Translations under genes and position numbers: made by a program
Shown here: positions 45,229 through 54,225 of the stretch, piece by piece
How positions within the stretch are numbered: the first letter of the stretch is position 1
Layout: each line of letters starts with the position of its first letter
Assembly: GCA_018823745.1 (NCBI GenBank)
Contig: JAHJHR010000003.1
Location: 62,001 to 126,000, forward strand
DNA: 64,000 nucleotides
Origin: Alphaproteobacteria bacterium
GTDB taxonomy: Bacteria; Pseudomonadota; Alphaproteobacteria; Oceanibaculales; Oceanibaculaceae
Reading direction: 5' to 3'
Notes under the pieces: model-generated
Database searches by the model: none
The model's input: the letters and a program-made list of their open reading frames with translations, nothing else
Told to the model about the DNA's origin: nothing

Positions 45229-46959
45229 TCAGTGGTCGAAACGCATATCAATGCTCTGCTGGCCATTGGCCGGCGGGCGGATGGAGACCTTGTCGGCCAG
45301 ACGGCGCAGCAGGATGGCGCGCAGCCGGGCCTCGACCATATCCATGTCGATATCCGCCAGTTCCTCCTGCCGGATCGGTGCTGAATCCTCAAACGACAGC
45401 GGGAAGCCGGCATAGGTCAGCCGCAGATCGATATGATATTCGTCGAAGCTGAGGTCGATGCGGATATCGGTTTCCGGCGTCATCAGCCCGTCCCGGCCAT
45501 CGGCGAATTCGACCAGCGCATGCGAGACGGCGCGCATGACATCGGCCCGCGCCCCCCAATGGCTGCCTTGCTCACGCACCCAGTTCTCCAGCCGGTCAGG
45601 CTGCAATTCGCTGGCGGGGAGGGTGAGGCTGGCGTTCTGCGACACGCCGATGCGGAAGATCAGGTTCAGCAACAGGGCGCTGCCGATGGTCACCATCAGG
45701 TCTGAGCCGAATACCGCCATCATCTCCGCCGGCAGGCTGGTATAGACCTCCGGATAGACGCTGCGGCTGAGGCCGAGAACCAACGGAATGCCGATCATCA
45801 GGATGCGGCGTGCATCCATCAGCCGGCTGACGATAACCAGAATGCCGTTCAGCATGATATAGGCCGCGGCGAAGATCAGCACGCCGCCCAGCACCGGCTT
45901 TGGAATGGCGATGAAGAACGACATCGCCCCCGGCAGCAGCGCGATCAGGAAGCACCAGCCGGCAATGCCATAGCCGATTCGGCGCGCGGCAATGCCGGTG
46001 GCCGATGCCAGGCCGATACTGCCGGAGAAGGTGTTGGTGCCGATCGGGCTACCCAGCGCGCCGCCCAGCAGCGTGCCCAGCCCATCGGCCAGGATGCCGC
46101 CGCGAATGCGGGTCATGTCCGGGCGGACCCAGCGCGTATCCTCGATCTTCTGGCAGGTGATCAGATCGCCCATGGCGCGCAGGCTGCACGCCACCGCGCT
46201 GATCGCGAATTCCGAGGCCAACAGGGGATCAAAACTCGGCATTTGCAGCATCGGCATGGGCAGGGCCACGCCCTGGGTGACGAGGTCGTCCACCAGCGTC
46301 GCGCCATCCATCGCGCCATAGGCCAGCGCCGCGACACAGCCGCCGATGATGCCCAGCAGCGTGCCATAGAGCCGCACATTGCCGGTGCCCCAGATATTGA
46401 AGGCGACGATGGCCGCCAGCGTGATGCCGCCCAGCCAGGACAGGCCGATCCCGGCATGGGTGACCACGTGCGCCGTGCCGATCTCGGCGATCAGCCGGAA
46501 TCCCAGCAGCCCGAGGATAATGCCGATCATCAGCACGGCCAGCCCGCCAATCTCCGGCGGCAGATAGGGCCGCAACCGGCGCAAAGCGGGCGCCAGCGCC
46601 ATCTGCACCAGCCCGGCGAAGATCAGCATTCCCATCACCAGAGCGGGCCCGCCGGTTTCCATCGCCGACAGGCAGGGTGGCAGATAGGCCGCCGTGAAGG
46701 TCGCCGGCGCCAGATAGCCGGAGCCGAAGATCTTGCCACGCTGGATCTGCAGGATGGTGGCCAGCCCCAGCCCGACCAAAGCGAGGCTCAGCATTTGCCG
46801 GGTCGTCTGCGGATCGAGATCGCCGCGGGCCAGAACCAGCAGGGGCATGGCGATGCCCACGCCCAGGATCACCGCACAATGCTGCAGACCCGCCAGAACC
46901 AGTATCTTGCCGGGAACCGGATCGTCAGCCGCCAGAATAAGCGTCGAGGGACGGGACAT
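45229..46959 (-). CDS. NCS2 xanthine/uracil permease-like protein with extra C-terminal domain
   Basis: A 576-residue protein. Residues about 15-435 are an NCS2-type nucleobase transporter with about twelve or more helices (AGLQHCAVILGVGIAMPLLV, GSPIGTNTFSGSIGLASATG). The last 137 residues (from about 440) are not part of the carrier: ADVMRAVSHALVEFADG, IRIDLSFDEYHIDLRLTYAG and a final beta strand recall the HATPase/anti-sigma-kinase fold, though the ATP-site Asn is not evident. A C-terminal sensor or regulator is possible. Substrate (purine, uracil, xanthine) is not decided by sequence. It ends two bases after the MoxR operon, convergent with it. Confidence 0.8.
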   Translation of the reverse strand: MSRPSTLILAADDPVPGKILVLAGLQHCAVILGVGIAMPLLVLARGDLDPQTTRQMLSLALVGLGLATILQIQRGKIFGSGYLAPATFTAAYLPPCLSAMETGGPALVMGMLIFAGLVQMALAPALRRLRPYLPPEIGGLAVLMIGIILGLLGFRLIAEIGTAHVVTHAGIGLSWLGGITLAAIVAFNIWGTGNVRLYGTLLGIIGGCVAALAYGAMDGATLVDDLVTQGVALPMPMLQMPSFDPLLASEFAISAVACSLRAMGDLITCQKIEDTRWVRPDMTRIRGGILADGLGTLLGGALGSPIGTNTFSGSIGLASATGIAARRIGYGIAGWCFLIALLPGAMSFFIAIPKPVLGGVLIFAAAYIMLNGILVIVSRLMDARRILMIGIPLVLGLSRSVYPEVYTSLPAEMMAVFGSDLMVTIGSALLLNLIFRIGVSQNASLTLPASELQPDRLENWVREQGSHWGARADVMRAVSHALVEFADGRDGLMTPETDIRIDLSFDEYHIDLRLTYAGFPLSFEDSAPIRQEELADIDMDMVEARLRAILLRRLADKVSIRPPANGQQSIDMRFDH

Positions 46960-47173
46960 CAGCGGGGGTACAACGACTCGATTCCGGCAGTCCAGAAGGT
47001 TGGTACGCTCATCGTTTTCCCATTTGTTTTTTGTGAGCCGTCCTAGGAACGAGGACCGGTTCAGGCATTGCTTGGCTCAAGATTATCGCATTGACCGCAT
47101 TCGGCAAGCTTGCGGGGCCGTGGAACCTGCGCGGCGGGTCCGGGTTCTTCCTCTTAACAGTCAGGAGACCCCC

Positions 47174-48070
47174 ATGGCATCCACCGGCAAAATCCGCATC
47201 GGCATATCCGGCTGGACCTATCCGCCCTGGCGGAAGCAGTTCTATCCGGAGGGTCTGGCGCAGCGGCTGGAACTGACCTACGCATCGACTCAATTCGCCA
47301 GCATTGAGATCAATGGCACATTTTACGGCCTGCAGAAGCCCGACAGCTTCGCGCGCTGGCGTGATGAGACGCCCGACGGATTCGTCTTCTCGGTGAAGGC
47401 ATCCCGCTACATCACCCACACAAGACGGCTGCGCGAGATCGAGACGCCGCTGGCGAATTTCCTGGCCTCCGGCCTGCTGCGGCTGGGGCCGAAGCTGGGG
47501 CCGATCCTGTGGCAATTCCCGCCCAGCCTGGCATTCGATGCAGAGCTGTTCGAGACATTCATGGCACTGCTGCCGCATGACACCGACGAAGCGGTGGCGC
47601 TGGCCCGGCGGCATGATTCCCGGATGGACGGCCGCGCCTGGCTCGATCCCGATGGGTCGCGGCCGGTGCGCCATGCTATCGAAATCCGGCATGAGAGCTT
47701 CCGAGACCCTGCCTTCATCGAGCTGCTGCGCCGGTACAAGGTGGCGCTGGTCTGCGCCGACACCGTCAAATGGCCGCGCCTGATGGATGTGACCGCCGAT
47801 TTCGTCTATTGCCGCCTGCATGGATCAAAGGAGCTTTATATCAGCGGCTATGACGAGGAGGCGCTGGATCGCTGGGCCACACGCATCCGCGCCTGGGCCG
47901 AGGGGGCCGAGCCGGGCGACGCCGAGCGGGTGAAGCCTGCGGCAACGCCGCGCAAATCCGGCCGCGACGTCTTCATATATTTCGACAATGACGTAAAAGT
48001 GCGCGCACCCGAGAACGCGGCCCGCCTGGCTGAAAAGCTGGAGCTGGAATGGGATCACCCAGCGCCGTAG
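47174..48070 (+). CDS. DUF72 family protein
   Basis: A 298-residue TIM-barrel-like protein (DUF72/YecE). Motifs: IGISGWTYPPWRKQFYPEGL at the start, FASIEINGTFYGLQKPDSF, FSVKASRYITHTRRL, GPILWQFPPSLAFD, IEIRHESFRD and DVFIYFDNDVKVRAPENA. Function unproven; a nuclease-like or lyase role was proposed from fold. GGAG lies nine bases before ATG 47174. Its end overlaps greB by 16 bases, convergent. Confidence 0.88.
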   Translation: MASTGKIRIGISGWTYPPWRKQFYPEGLAQRLELTYASTQFASIEINGTFYGLQKPDSFARWRDETPDGFVFSVKASRYITHTRRLREIETPLANFLASGLLRLGPKLGPILWQFPPSLAFDAELFETFMALLPHDTDEAVALARRHDSRMDGRAWLDPDGSRPVRHAIEIRHESFRDPAFIELLRRYKVALVCADTVKWPRLMDVTADFVYCRLHGSKELYISGYDEEALDRWATRIRAWAEGAEPGDAERVKPAATPRKSGRDVFIYFDNDVKVRAPENAARLAEKLELEWDHPAP

Positions 48071-48594
48071 CGTATCTCCAGCACCTCAAGCTCTTCCATC
48101 CCCGCCGGGGTGCGCAGCTTCACCAGATCGCCGATGCGGGCCTTCAGCAAGGCGCGAGCGACCGGGGAAATCCAGCTAATCTCGCCCTTGTCGTGGTCGA
48201 CCTCGTCAATGCCGACGATGCGCACGCTGCGCTCGACATCGCGGCTGTCGCAATAGGTGACGGTGGCGCCGAAGAAAACCTGCGCGTGGTTGGTCTGCAG
48301 GGCCGGGTCGACCGGCACAGCAATCTCGATACGCTTGGTCAGGAAGCGCAGCCGGCGATCGATCTCGCGCAGCCGCTTCTTGCCATAGATGTAATCGCCA
48401 TTCTCCGACCGGTCGCCATTGCCTGCCGCCCAGGAGACCACCTCAACCACCTTGGGCCGCTCGATCTGGCGCAGGATACGCAGTTCTTCCTTCAGCCGCT
48501 CCAGCCCCTCGGGCGTGATGTAGTTCTTCAAGCCGGTCGGCAGGGCGGCGGCCTCATTCTCGTCGTCGTCATTTGTCTCGGTGTCGGCGCTCAT
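48055..48594 (-). CDS. greB: Transcription elongation factor GreB
   Basis: A 179-residue Gre factor that binds the RNA-polymerase secondary channel and cleaves backtracked RNA. N-terminal coiled coil begins at YITPEGLERLKEELRIL and carries the tip acidic pair in AAGNGDRSENGDYIYGKKRL; GreB-specific FLTKRIEIA and the C-terminal FKBP-like part (ISWISPVARALLKARIGD) follow. An acidic leader (DDENEAA) precedes it. Start ATG overlaps the LysR stop (ATGA). Confidence 0.93.
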   Translation of the reverse strand: MSADTETNDDDENEAAALPTGLKNYITPEGLERLKEELRILRQIERPKVVEVVSWAAGNGDRSENGDYIYGKKRLREIDRRLRFLTKRIEIAVPVDPALQTNHAQVFFGATVTYCDSRDVERSVRIVGIDEVDHDKGEISWISPVARALLKARIGDLVKLRTPAGMEELEVLEIRYGAG

Positions 48595-49580
48595 AGATTT
48601 GCCAGATCCTTCGGACGGGGCACGGGCGGATGCAGATGGGCGGGATGCGGCGCCAGATCGGGCACGCCGGCCTGGCGGGCGGCGTGGCGCTCCTCACGGA
48701 AGCCCTCGGCAATATGGTCGATCAGCGCGCGCACCGCCGGCGGCAGGCCCCGTTTGGTGGTAAAGACCAGATGCACGATGCCTTCCGGGGCCGACCATTC
48801 CGGGAAGATCTGCACCAGCGCCCCGCTCTGCAGCCAGGGCCAGCAAGAATGGTTCGGCATCAGCGTCACGCCCAGCCCGGCCACGACGGCGTCGCGCAGG
48901 GCACCGAAATCGCTGCACACGAAACGCGGATCATGGTTGATCGTACGGGTCTCGCCGGCGGCATTGGTCAGCACCCAGCTGTCATGCAGCGTCGCCTCGT
49001 TATAGCTCAACGTCGGCACCCCGTCCGGCGCGCCAAGCTGCGCCATGTCGGTGGCGCGGGCGGCAAGCTCCGGGGTGGCGACCAGGATCTGCCGGCTGGT
49101 GGTCAGCCGTCGCATGGTCAGCCCGGCATCATTGTCCAACGTCGAGCGGACACGAAAGGCGATATCGACGCGCTCGTCGATCAGGCTGATCCGCCGGGTG
49201 GTCGCCAGCAATTGCAGCGTCACCTTGGGGTAGCGCTGCAGATAGGCTGTGAAAATGCCGGTGATCGATTCCAGCAGCCCTGGCGGGCAGCTGACGCGCA
49301 CCAGCCCGCGCGGCTCGCCCTGCGCCTCGGCGGCGACGGCCTCGGCCTGTTCCACCTCCAGCATGATGGTACGGCAGCGTTCATAGAAAGCCTGGCCGAC
49401 TTCGGTGACGCGGAAGCGCCGGGTCGAGCGCTCGATCAGCCGCACACCCAGATTGGCCTCCAGCTGGGCGACCCGGCGCGACAGCTTCGATTTCGGCTGC
49501 TTCAGCGCCCGGCCCGCCGGGGCGAAACCGCCATGCGCGACCACCGCCGCGAAATAGGAGAGATCGTTCAGATCCTGCAT
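48591..49580 (-). CDS. LysR-family transcriptional regulator
   Basis: A 329-residue regulator: winged HTH first (MQDLNDLSYFAAVVAHGGFA, PKSKLSRRVAQLEANLGVRL, RSTRRFRVTEVGQAFYERC), then a substrate-binding domain with LVRVSCPPGLLESIT. Close in style to the AaeR/DmlR group. The inducer is unknown. ATG 49580 (GGAAG five bases ahead) is chosen; 49592 is an alternative. It is coupled to greB by ATGA, which is unusual for a LysR gene. No divergent target gene is present. Confidence 0.88.
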   Translation of the reverse strand: MQDLNDLSYFAAVVAHGGFAPAGRALKQPKSKLSRRVAQLEANLGVRLIERSTRRFRVTEVGQAFYERCRTIMLEVEQAEAVAAEAQGEPRGLVRVSCPPGLLESITGIFTAYLQRYPKVTLQLLATTRRISLIDERVDIAFRVRSTLDNDAGLTMRRLTTSRQILVATPELAARATDMAQLGAPDGVPTLSYNEATLHDSWVLTNAAGETRTINHDPRFVCSDFGALRDAVVAGLGVTLMPNHSCWPWLQSGALVQIFPEWSAPEGIVHLVFTTKRGLPPAVRALIDHIAEGFREERHAARQAGVPDLAPHPAHLHPPVPRPKDLANL

Positions 49581-49680
49581 TTCGGCTTCCATCCACCGTT
49601 CCGCATCAGGAACGCAGAATGCCACAGCAGCCCGTGAAGGGCATCAGCGTTCCACGAATGCCAGGAAACCGGATAAGAAA

Positions 49681-49704
49681 AGGCCGGGCGCTGAGGCCCG
49701 GCCT
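49681..49704 (-). terminator. Terminator after the chemoreceptor gene
   Basis: AGGCCGGGC/GCCCGGCCT stem with a GCTGAG loop. T-runs follow on both strands (TTTTC on minus, TTTC on plus), so it can end the chemoreceptor transcript and, less strongly, plus-strand reads. It lies just 23 bases past the chemoreceptor stop. Confidence 0.8.
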
Positions 49705-49726
49705 TTCTCAGACAGATATCAAAAGA

Positions 49727-51814
49727 TTACGCGGCGCGAATATCGGCCAGGAAGATTTCGATCTCGCGGCGCATCTGCTCCGATTTCTCGGAAAGCTCCT
49801 GTGCCGCGCTCAGCACCTGGGAGCCGGCGGCCCCGGTCTGTTCGGCCGCCTCGGTCACATTCTCGATGCTGCCGGTGACGGATTCAGTCGCGGTCGCCGC
49901 TTCCTGGACGTTGCGGGCGATTTCCGTCGTGGTCGCGTTCTGCTCCTCGACGGCGGCGGAGATGGTTGCAGAAATCTCGTTGATCTGGGCGATGACGCCG
50001 CCGATCGACTTGATGGCCGTCACCGTGGAGCCGGTGGCAGACTGCATGGCGTTGATCTGCTCGACGATATCCTCGGTCGCCTTGGCAGTCTGGTTGGCCA
50101 GGTTCTTGACTTCCGAGGCGACGACGGCAAAGCCCTTGCCGGCCTCACCCGCGCGCGCCGCCTCGATGGTGGCGTTCAGGGCCAGAAGGTTGGTCTGCTC
50201 GGCGATATCGTTGATCAGATTGACCACCTCGCCGATGCGCCGGGCGGAAACCGCCAGGTTCTCGACGATGACATTGGTTTCGGTGGCTTCCTCAGACGCC
50301 TTGCGGGCGACCTTGGCGCTTTCCTCGACCTGCCGGGCGATCTCCGAGGTGGAGGCCGCCATTTCGTCCGTCGCGGCCGCAACCGTCTGCACATTGGCAG
50401 ATGTCTGCTGCGCCGCATTCGAGGTCGCGACGGCCTGGTCGCTGGCGACCCGGGCGATATCGGTCATGCTCTGTGCGGTGCGCTCCAGCTCGGTGGCGGC
50501 AGCCGCAACCGCGCCCAGGACGCCGGAGATGCTGGAGTCGAACGTGACCAGCATGGTTTCGACAGCCTTCTGGCGCTGGGCCCGCTTCTCCTGCTCCTCG
50601 GCGCTGGCAAGTTCCAGGCGGCGGCGTTCCAGCGCATTCTCGCGGAACACCATCAGCGCGCCGGCCAGATCGCCCATCTCATCGCGGCGGTCCCGATAGG
50701 GAACATCCGTCTCCAGATTGCCCTCGGCCACGCTCATCATCGCCTGGGTGATGCCAGCCATCGGCTGGGTCACACGGCGGCGCACCATCAGCAACCCAGC
50801 CCCGCCAATGGCGAGCGCCAGCAGCAGCAGCCCGGCATTCAGCACCAGCTTCATCAGCGCCGCATTGGCCTTATGGGTCGCATGATCGGTCAAAACCGTC
50901 AGCGCCGTGATCGAAACATCCACCAGGTCTGTGCCCGTGCCGACGGCTAACGCCGACCAGTCGGGCCGTGACATCGGCGATGCCGTGCCAGCCTTCAGCG
51001 CCGCCTCGATCTTGGCGCGGGCCGGCAGGAGAGATTCCAGATAGTTCTTCTTGGCCTTGTCGAAGGCGGTCACCAGGGCCGGGTTCATGCCGTCACGGTC
51101 AAACAGCCCCAGCAGCATCGACCAGGCCACATTGGCCTGACCGCGATACTGGAAAATCCGGCTGGCCTGCACGTCAGAGATGCTGCCGGCGGCAATGGCA
51201 TCACCAAGAACGACATATTCCAGGCCGACACCATCACGGGTCAGATAGGCCGCATCCTTGATCGCGATCAGCTCGGCGATGGTCGGATCAACCAGGCGGA
51301 CTTCGGTGCCGAGATGGCCGGACAGCGCCTCCAGCATGTTGACCATGTTGGTGTTGTTCTTCTGCCAGTCATCGGCCACGCCATTGCGGCGATTGGCGAG
51401 GGGAGCCCGCAGGGCGGGATCGACTTCCTTGCGCAGGGTCTGGAGGGTCTCCAGTGCCTGGGTCAGCCCGGCCACGGTCGTCTTGCCGCAATCGATCTCG
51501 CCGCAGGCCTGGATGACAGCCTGTGTCGCCGGAATGGACAGCTTGCGGGCATTCTCCACCGTCGTCAGAAGGCTGGCCACGGCAGGGCCCTCGGCGCGCA
51601 GGGCGCTGGTCACCGGGCCACGCTCCAGCCGGGTATTCTGCAAGGCCGTGAAGACATCGCGGGTGGCCTCGGCGGCGATCACCACGCGGTCAGCCTGGCG
51701 TTTCTGCGAAATCGCCGAAACCATCTCACTGGCGCAGAAGCCGATCAGGAAGATCAGCAGGATTGTGAACAAGCCGGTCAGCAGGCTGGCGATACGCATT
51801 CCACCACGTTTCAT
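49727..51814 (-). CDS. Methyl-accepting chemotaxis protein
   Basis: A 695-residue chemoreceptor. TM1 about 8-28, an all-helical periplasmic part of about 280 residues, TM2 about 320-343, HAMP next ([21 protein letters not shown]), then the signalling domain with hairpin tip [20 protein letters not shown] and [18 protein letters not shown]. The periplasmic part resembles a NIT-type helical bundle and holds Cys104 and Cys109 (ACGEIDC), possibly a disulfide or metal site. Ligand unknown. The C-terminus (FLADIRAA) lacks the NWETF tether. No che genes adjoin it. Confidence 0.92.
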   Translation of the reverse strand: MKRGGMRIASLLTGLFTILLIFLIGFCASEMVSAISQKRQADRVVIAAEATRDVFTALQNTRLERGPVTSALRAEGPAVASLLTTVENARKLSIPATQAVIQACGEIDCGKTTVAGLTQALETLQTLRKEVDPALRAPLANRRNGVADDWQKNNTNMVNMLEALSGHLGTEVRLVDPTIAELIAIKDAAYLTRDGVGLEYVVLGDAIAAGSISDVQASRIFQYRGQANVAWSMLLGLFDRDGMNPALVTAFDKAKKNYLESLLPARAKIEAALKAGTASPMSRPDWSALAVGTGTDLVDVSITALTVLTDHATHKANAALMKLVLNAGLLLLALAIGGAGLLMVRRRVTQPMAGITQAMMSVAEGNLETDVPYRDRRDEMGDLAGALMVFRENALERRRLELASAEEQEKRAQRQKAVETMLVTFDSSISGVLGAVAAAATELERTAQSMTDIARVASDQAVATSNAAQQTSANVQTVAAATDEMAASTSEIARQVEESAKVARKASEEATETNVIVENLAVSARRIGEVVNLINDIAEQTNLLALNATIEAARAGEAGKGFAVVASEVKNLANQTAKATEDIVEQINAMQSATGSTVTAIKSIGGVIAQINEISATISAAVEEQNATTTEIARNVQEAATATESVTGSIENVTEAAEQTGAAGSQVLSAAQELSEKSEQMRREIEIFLADIRAA

Positions 51815-51874
51815 GGGGGAGACTCCCGAACAAGGTTAATTCCAGGCCCCTGTATGCGGGAAAAGAATTAACAA

Positions 51875-51946
51875 AATCTTATGCGAATTCGTCGCAAGAT
51901 TGAGCTATGCGCATGGCTGGGTCGCGTGATTACAGAATCTTACGAA
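51875..51946. promoter_or_regulatory. AATCTT repeats between chemoreceptor and pmp3-like genes
   Basis: In the 239-base divergent gap, AATCTTATGCGAA (from 51875) faces TCGCAAGATT (ending 51901) as an imperfect inverted repeat, and AATCTTACGAA recurs at 51936-51946. This may be an operator shared by the two divergent units. Promoters could not be fixed. Confidence 0.3.
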
Positions 51947-52053
51947 GTCCCCCAACCTATGGATCAAACCCCATCCTTCCTCGTTATGATTCCGTGAGAA
52001 GACGGGTGAATCACGCCCAGCCACAAGACCTCTGATAAGGAACAACAAGACTC

Positions 52054-52212
52054 ATGGACCTGATTCGCATCATCATCGCCATCCTGCTGCCACCGCTGGG
52101 CGTGTTCCTGCAGGTCGGTATCGGCAAGCATTTCTGGATCAACATCATCCTGACGATCCTGGGCTATATCCCCGGCATCGTTCACGCCGTCTGGGTCATC
52201 GCCAAGAAGTGA
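52054..52212 (+). CDS. Pmp3/YqaE family small membrane protein
   Basis: A 52-residue protein that spans the inner membrane twice: IRIIIAILLPPLGVFLQVG, then FWINIILTILGYIPGIVHAV and a lysine end. The LLPPLGVFLQVG and GYIPGIVHAVWVI phrases are the family signature. Relatives are stress-linked and affect membrane potential. AAGGA lies 12 bases before ATG. The DUF4112 gene follows within nine bases. Confidence 0.88.
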   Translation: MDLIRIIIAILLPPLGVFLQVGIGKHFWINIILTILGYIPGIVHAVWVIAKK

Positions 52213-52220
52213 CCCCGGCC

Positions 52221-52589
52221 ATGGACAGCGGCGCACCTCCCTATCGCAAGGGCATGACACAGCTGGACCGGCTGAACCGGCTGCGCCGCGTTGCCCGGCT
52301 GCTGGATGCCCGATTCGGCATTCCGGGCACGCCGCTGCGCTTCGGCGCCGATTCGCTGGTCGGGCTGATCCCCGGCATCGGGGATGCGGCGACCGGGCTG
52401 GTATCGGCCTATATCATCCTCGAAGCCTATCGCATGGGCATAAAGCCGCGCATTCTTGGCCGCATGGCGCGCAATGTCGCGATCGACGTTGTCGTCGGCG
52501 CGGTCCCGGTGCTGGGCGACACCTTCGATCTGTTCTGGAAGGCCAATCTGAAGAACATCGCGCTGATCGAACGCGAGCTGGGGCTATAG
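52221..52589 (+). CDS. DUF4112 family protein
   Basis: A 122-residue probable membrane-associated protein with the DUF4112 core: RFGADSLVGLIPGIGDAAT, a hydrophobic segment VSAYIILEA, and NVAIDVVVGAVPVLGDTFDL. Two hydrophobic stretches may be half-inserted hairpins. Function unknown. ATG 52221 follows the Pmp3-like stop by eight bases; a GTG at 52209 is also possible. It ends two bases from the convergent PPOX gene. Confidence 0.82.
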   Translation: MDSGAPPYRKGMTQLDRLNRLRRVARLLDARFGIPGTPLRFGADSLVGLIPGIGDAATGLVSAYIILEAYRMGIKPRILGRMARNVAIDVVVGAVPVLGDTFDLFWKANLKNIALIERELGL

Positions 52590-52591
52590 CC

Positions 52592-53203
52592 CTACCACAT
52601 GCTGGCAGCAGCGCGCTCTGGCCAGGCCTTGTCATAGGCATCCCCGCCGATCCGGTTGTCGCTCAGCCCGGCCAGAATTTGGCCCGGCGTCGGCAGCGAT
52701 GCCGGGTCGACATGACGCTCGGGGTTCCACAGCTCGGAGCGCACAATGGCACGGGCGCACTGGAAATAGACCGTCTCGACCTTGATGACGATGACGGATC
52801 GCGGGGCCTTCTCCTCCACCGCGAAGCTGGCGCACAGCTCGGCATCGACCGACAGATGCGCCCGTCCATTGACCCGCAGCGTGGTCCCGGAACCCGGTAT
52901 CAGGAACAGCAGGGCGACGCGCGGATCGCGCACGATATTCGCCAGGGAATCGACACGGTTATTGCCGCGCCGGTCCGGCATCAGCAGTGTGCGGCCATCC
53001 TGCAGGCGCACGAAGCCCGGCTTGTCGCCGCGCGGCGAGCAATCCAGCCCTTCCGGCCCGACCGTCGCCAGCGACACGAAAGGCGAGGCTTCGATGAAGG
53101 CGCGGTATTCAGGGATGACCCAGTCGATCTCCTTGGCCGTAGAGGCCTCCGACGGCACGCCATAGAGAGCGTGCAGTTCCTCGATGCTGGTAATGATCGA
53201 CAT
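52592..53203 (-). CDS. Pyridoxamine-5'-phosphate-oxidase-like flavoprotein
   Basis: A 203-residue PPOX-family flavin-binding protein of the MSMEG-type subgroup. Motifs: IEASPFVSLATVGPEGLDCS, PRGDKPGFVRLQDGRTLLMP, DRRGNNRVDSLANIVRDPRV, ALLFLIPGSGTTLRVNGRA and KVETVYFQCARAIVRSELW. Likely an FMN or F420-type reductase/oxygenase; substrate unknown. ATG 53203 is used instead of the longer open frame to 53323. Confidence 0.85.
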   Translation of the reverse strand: MSIITSIEELHALYGVPSEASTAKEIDWVIPEYRAFIEASPFVSLATVGPEGLDCSPRGDKPGFVRLQDGRTLLMPDRRGNNRVDSLANIVRDPRVALLFLIPGSGTTLRVNGRAHLSVDAELCASFAVEEKAPRSVIVIKVETVYFQCARAIVRSELWNPERHVDPASLPTPGQILAGLSDNRIGGDAYDKAWPERAAASMW

Positions 53204-53346
53204 GGTTGGTTCCCATTCTCTTCGGCACGGCTGGAGTGCCCAGCATATCGTGGCCGCGCCAGACCGGCCATCCAGACGACAGGACGCATTTGTCGAGCCC
53301 GCCACGGCCGCTCGACAGAGCAAGCGCGCCCGTCATATTATCTGGC

Positions 53347-54225
53347 ATGAATATGTCCTTCCGCCTTCTCCCCCGCCTGATTCTCAACCGGCCCTGGACG
53401 CAGCGGGATCGGCGCGACCACAGGCCGGAGATGGCGCAGCGCTGGCTGTCCGGCGCGGGCCTTGAAATCGGCGCGCTGCACAAGCCGACGCCGGTATCGC
53501 CCGACGCCAGTGTTGCCTATGTCGACTACAAGACCCGGCAGGAGAATGAACGCACCTACCCCGAGCTGGCGGCGGAGACGATTGTCGAAACCCACCATGT
53601 CGGCGACGGCTTCGTGCTCGATTTCATTCCCGATGGCAGCCAGGATTTCCTGATCGCCAATCACGCGCTGGAACATTCGCCGAATCCCTGGGGCACGCTG
53701 GAGGTCTGGTGGTCAAAGCTGAAGCCGGCCGGCACGCTGTATGTGACGGTCCCGGTGGCCGAGAAATGCTTCGACAAGGGCCGGCCGATCTCACGCCTGG
53801 CCGACATGCTCCAGGATCGCCGGAACTTCCTGGCGCTCGACCGCGAGGCGGCAGCGCAGGCGACGGAGCGGCGGTTCCGGGAGTTCGTGACGATCAGTGA
53901 CGCCAATATCCGGCGTGACAACACTATGCCGCCGGCCGACCCGGTCGGCCAGGCCGCCTTCGTCGAGGCGCGGATGGCGGCACTGCGCCAGGAATTGCAG
54001 CAGGCCAGCAGCCCGGCGGCGATGATGACGGCCCATATCACAACCATCAACCGGGTCTATGACATCCACTATCACACCTTCACGCCGGCCTCTTTCCTGC
54101 GCCTCGGGCATGCCTTCTGCCTGTCGCAGGGCGGCCGCGTCGCCGATATCCGCAAGAGCGGCGGCGGCGAGGTCATCATGATCCTGCGCAAACTGTCCCA
54201 TCGGCCAAAATTCGGCCGGGTCTAG
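53347..54225 (+). CDS. Class I SAM-dependent methyltransferase-like protein
   Basis: A 292-residue protein. LEIGALHKPTPV is a SAM-binding loop of the GxGxxxxP type, followed by VAYVDYKTR (acidic turn) and DFLIANHALEHSPNPWGTLE, then LKPAGTLYVTVPVAEKCFD, the layout of sugar/lipid-type methyltransferases that act on cell-surface or glycan carriers. The C-terminal part is unlike well-known subfamilies, so the acceptor is unknown. Its end overlaps the stop of the convergent hydrolase gene by four bases. Confidence 0.7.
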   Translation: MNMSFRLLPRLILNRPWTQRDRRDHRPEMAQRWLSGAGLEIGALHKPTPVSPDASVAYVDYKTRQENERTYPELAAETIVETHHVGDGFVLDFIPDGSQDFLIANHALEHSPNPWGTLEVWWSKLKPAGTLYVTVPVAEKCFDKGRPISRLADMLQDRRNFLALDREAAAQATERRFREFVTISDANIRRDNTMPPADPVGQAAFVEARMAALRQELQQASSPAAMMTAHITTINRVYDIHYHTFTPASFLRLGHAFCLSQGGRVADIRKSGGGEVIMILRKLSHRPKFGRV

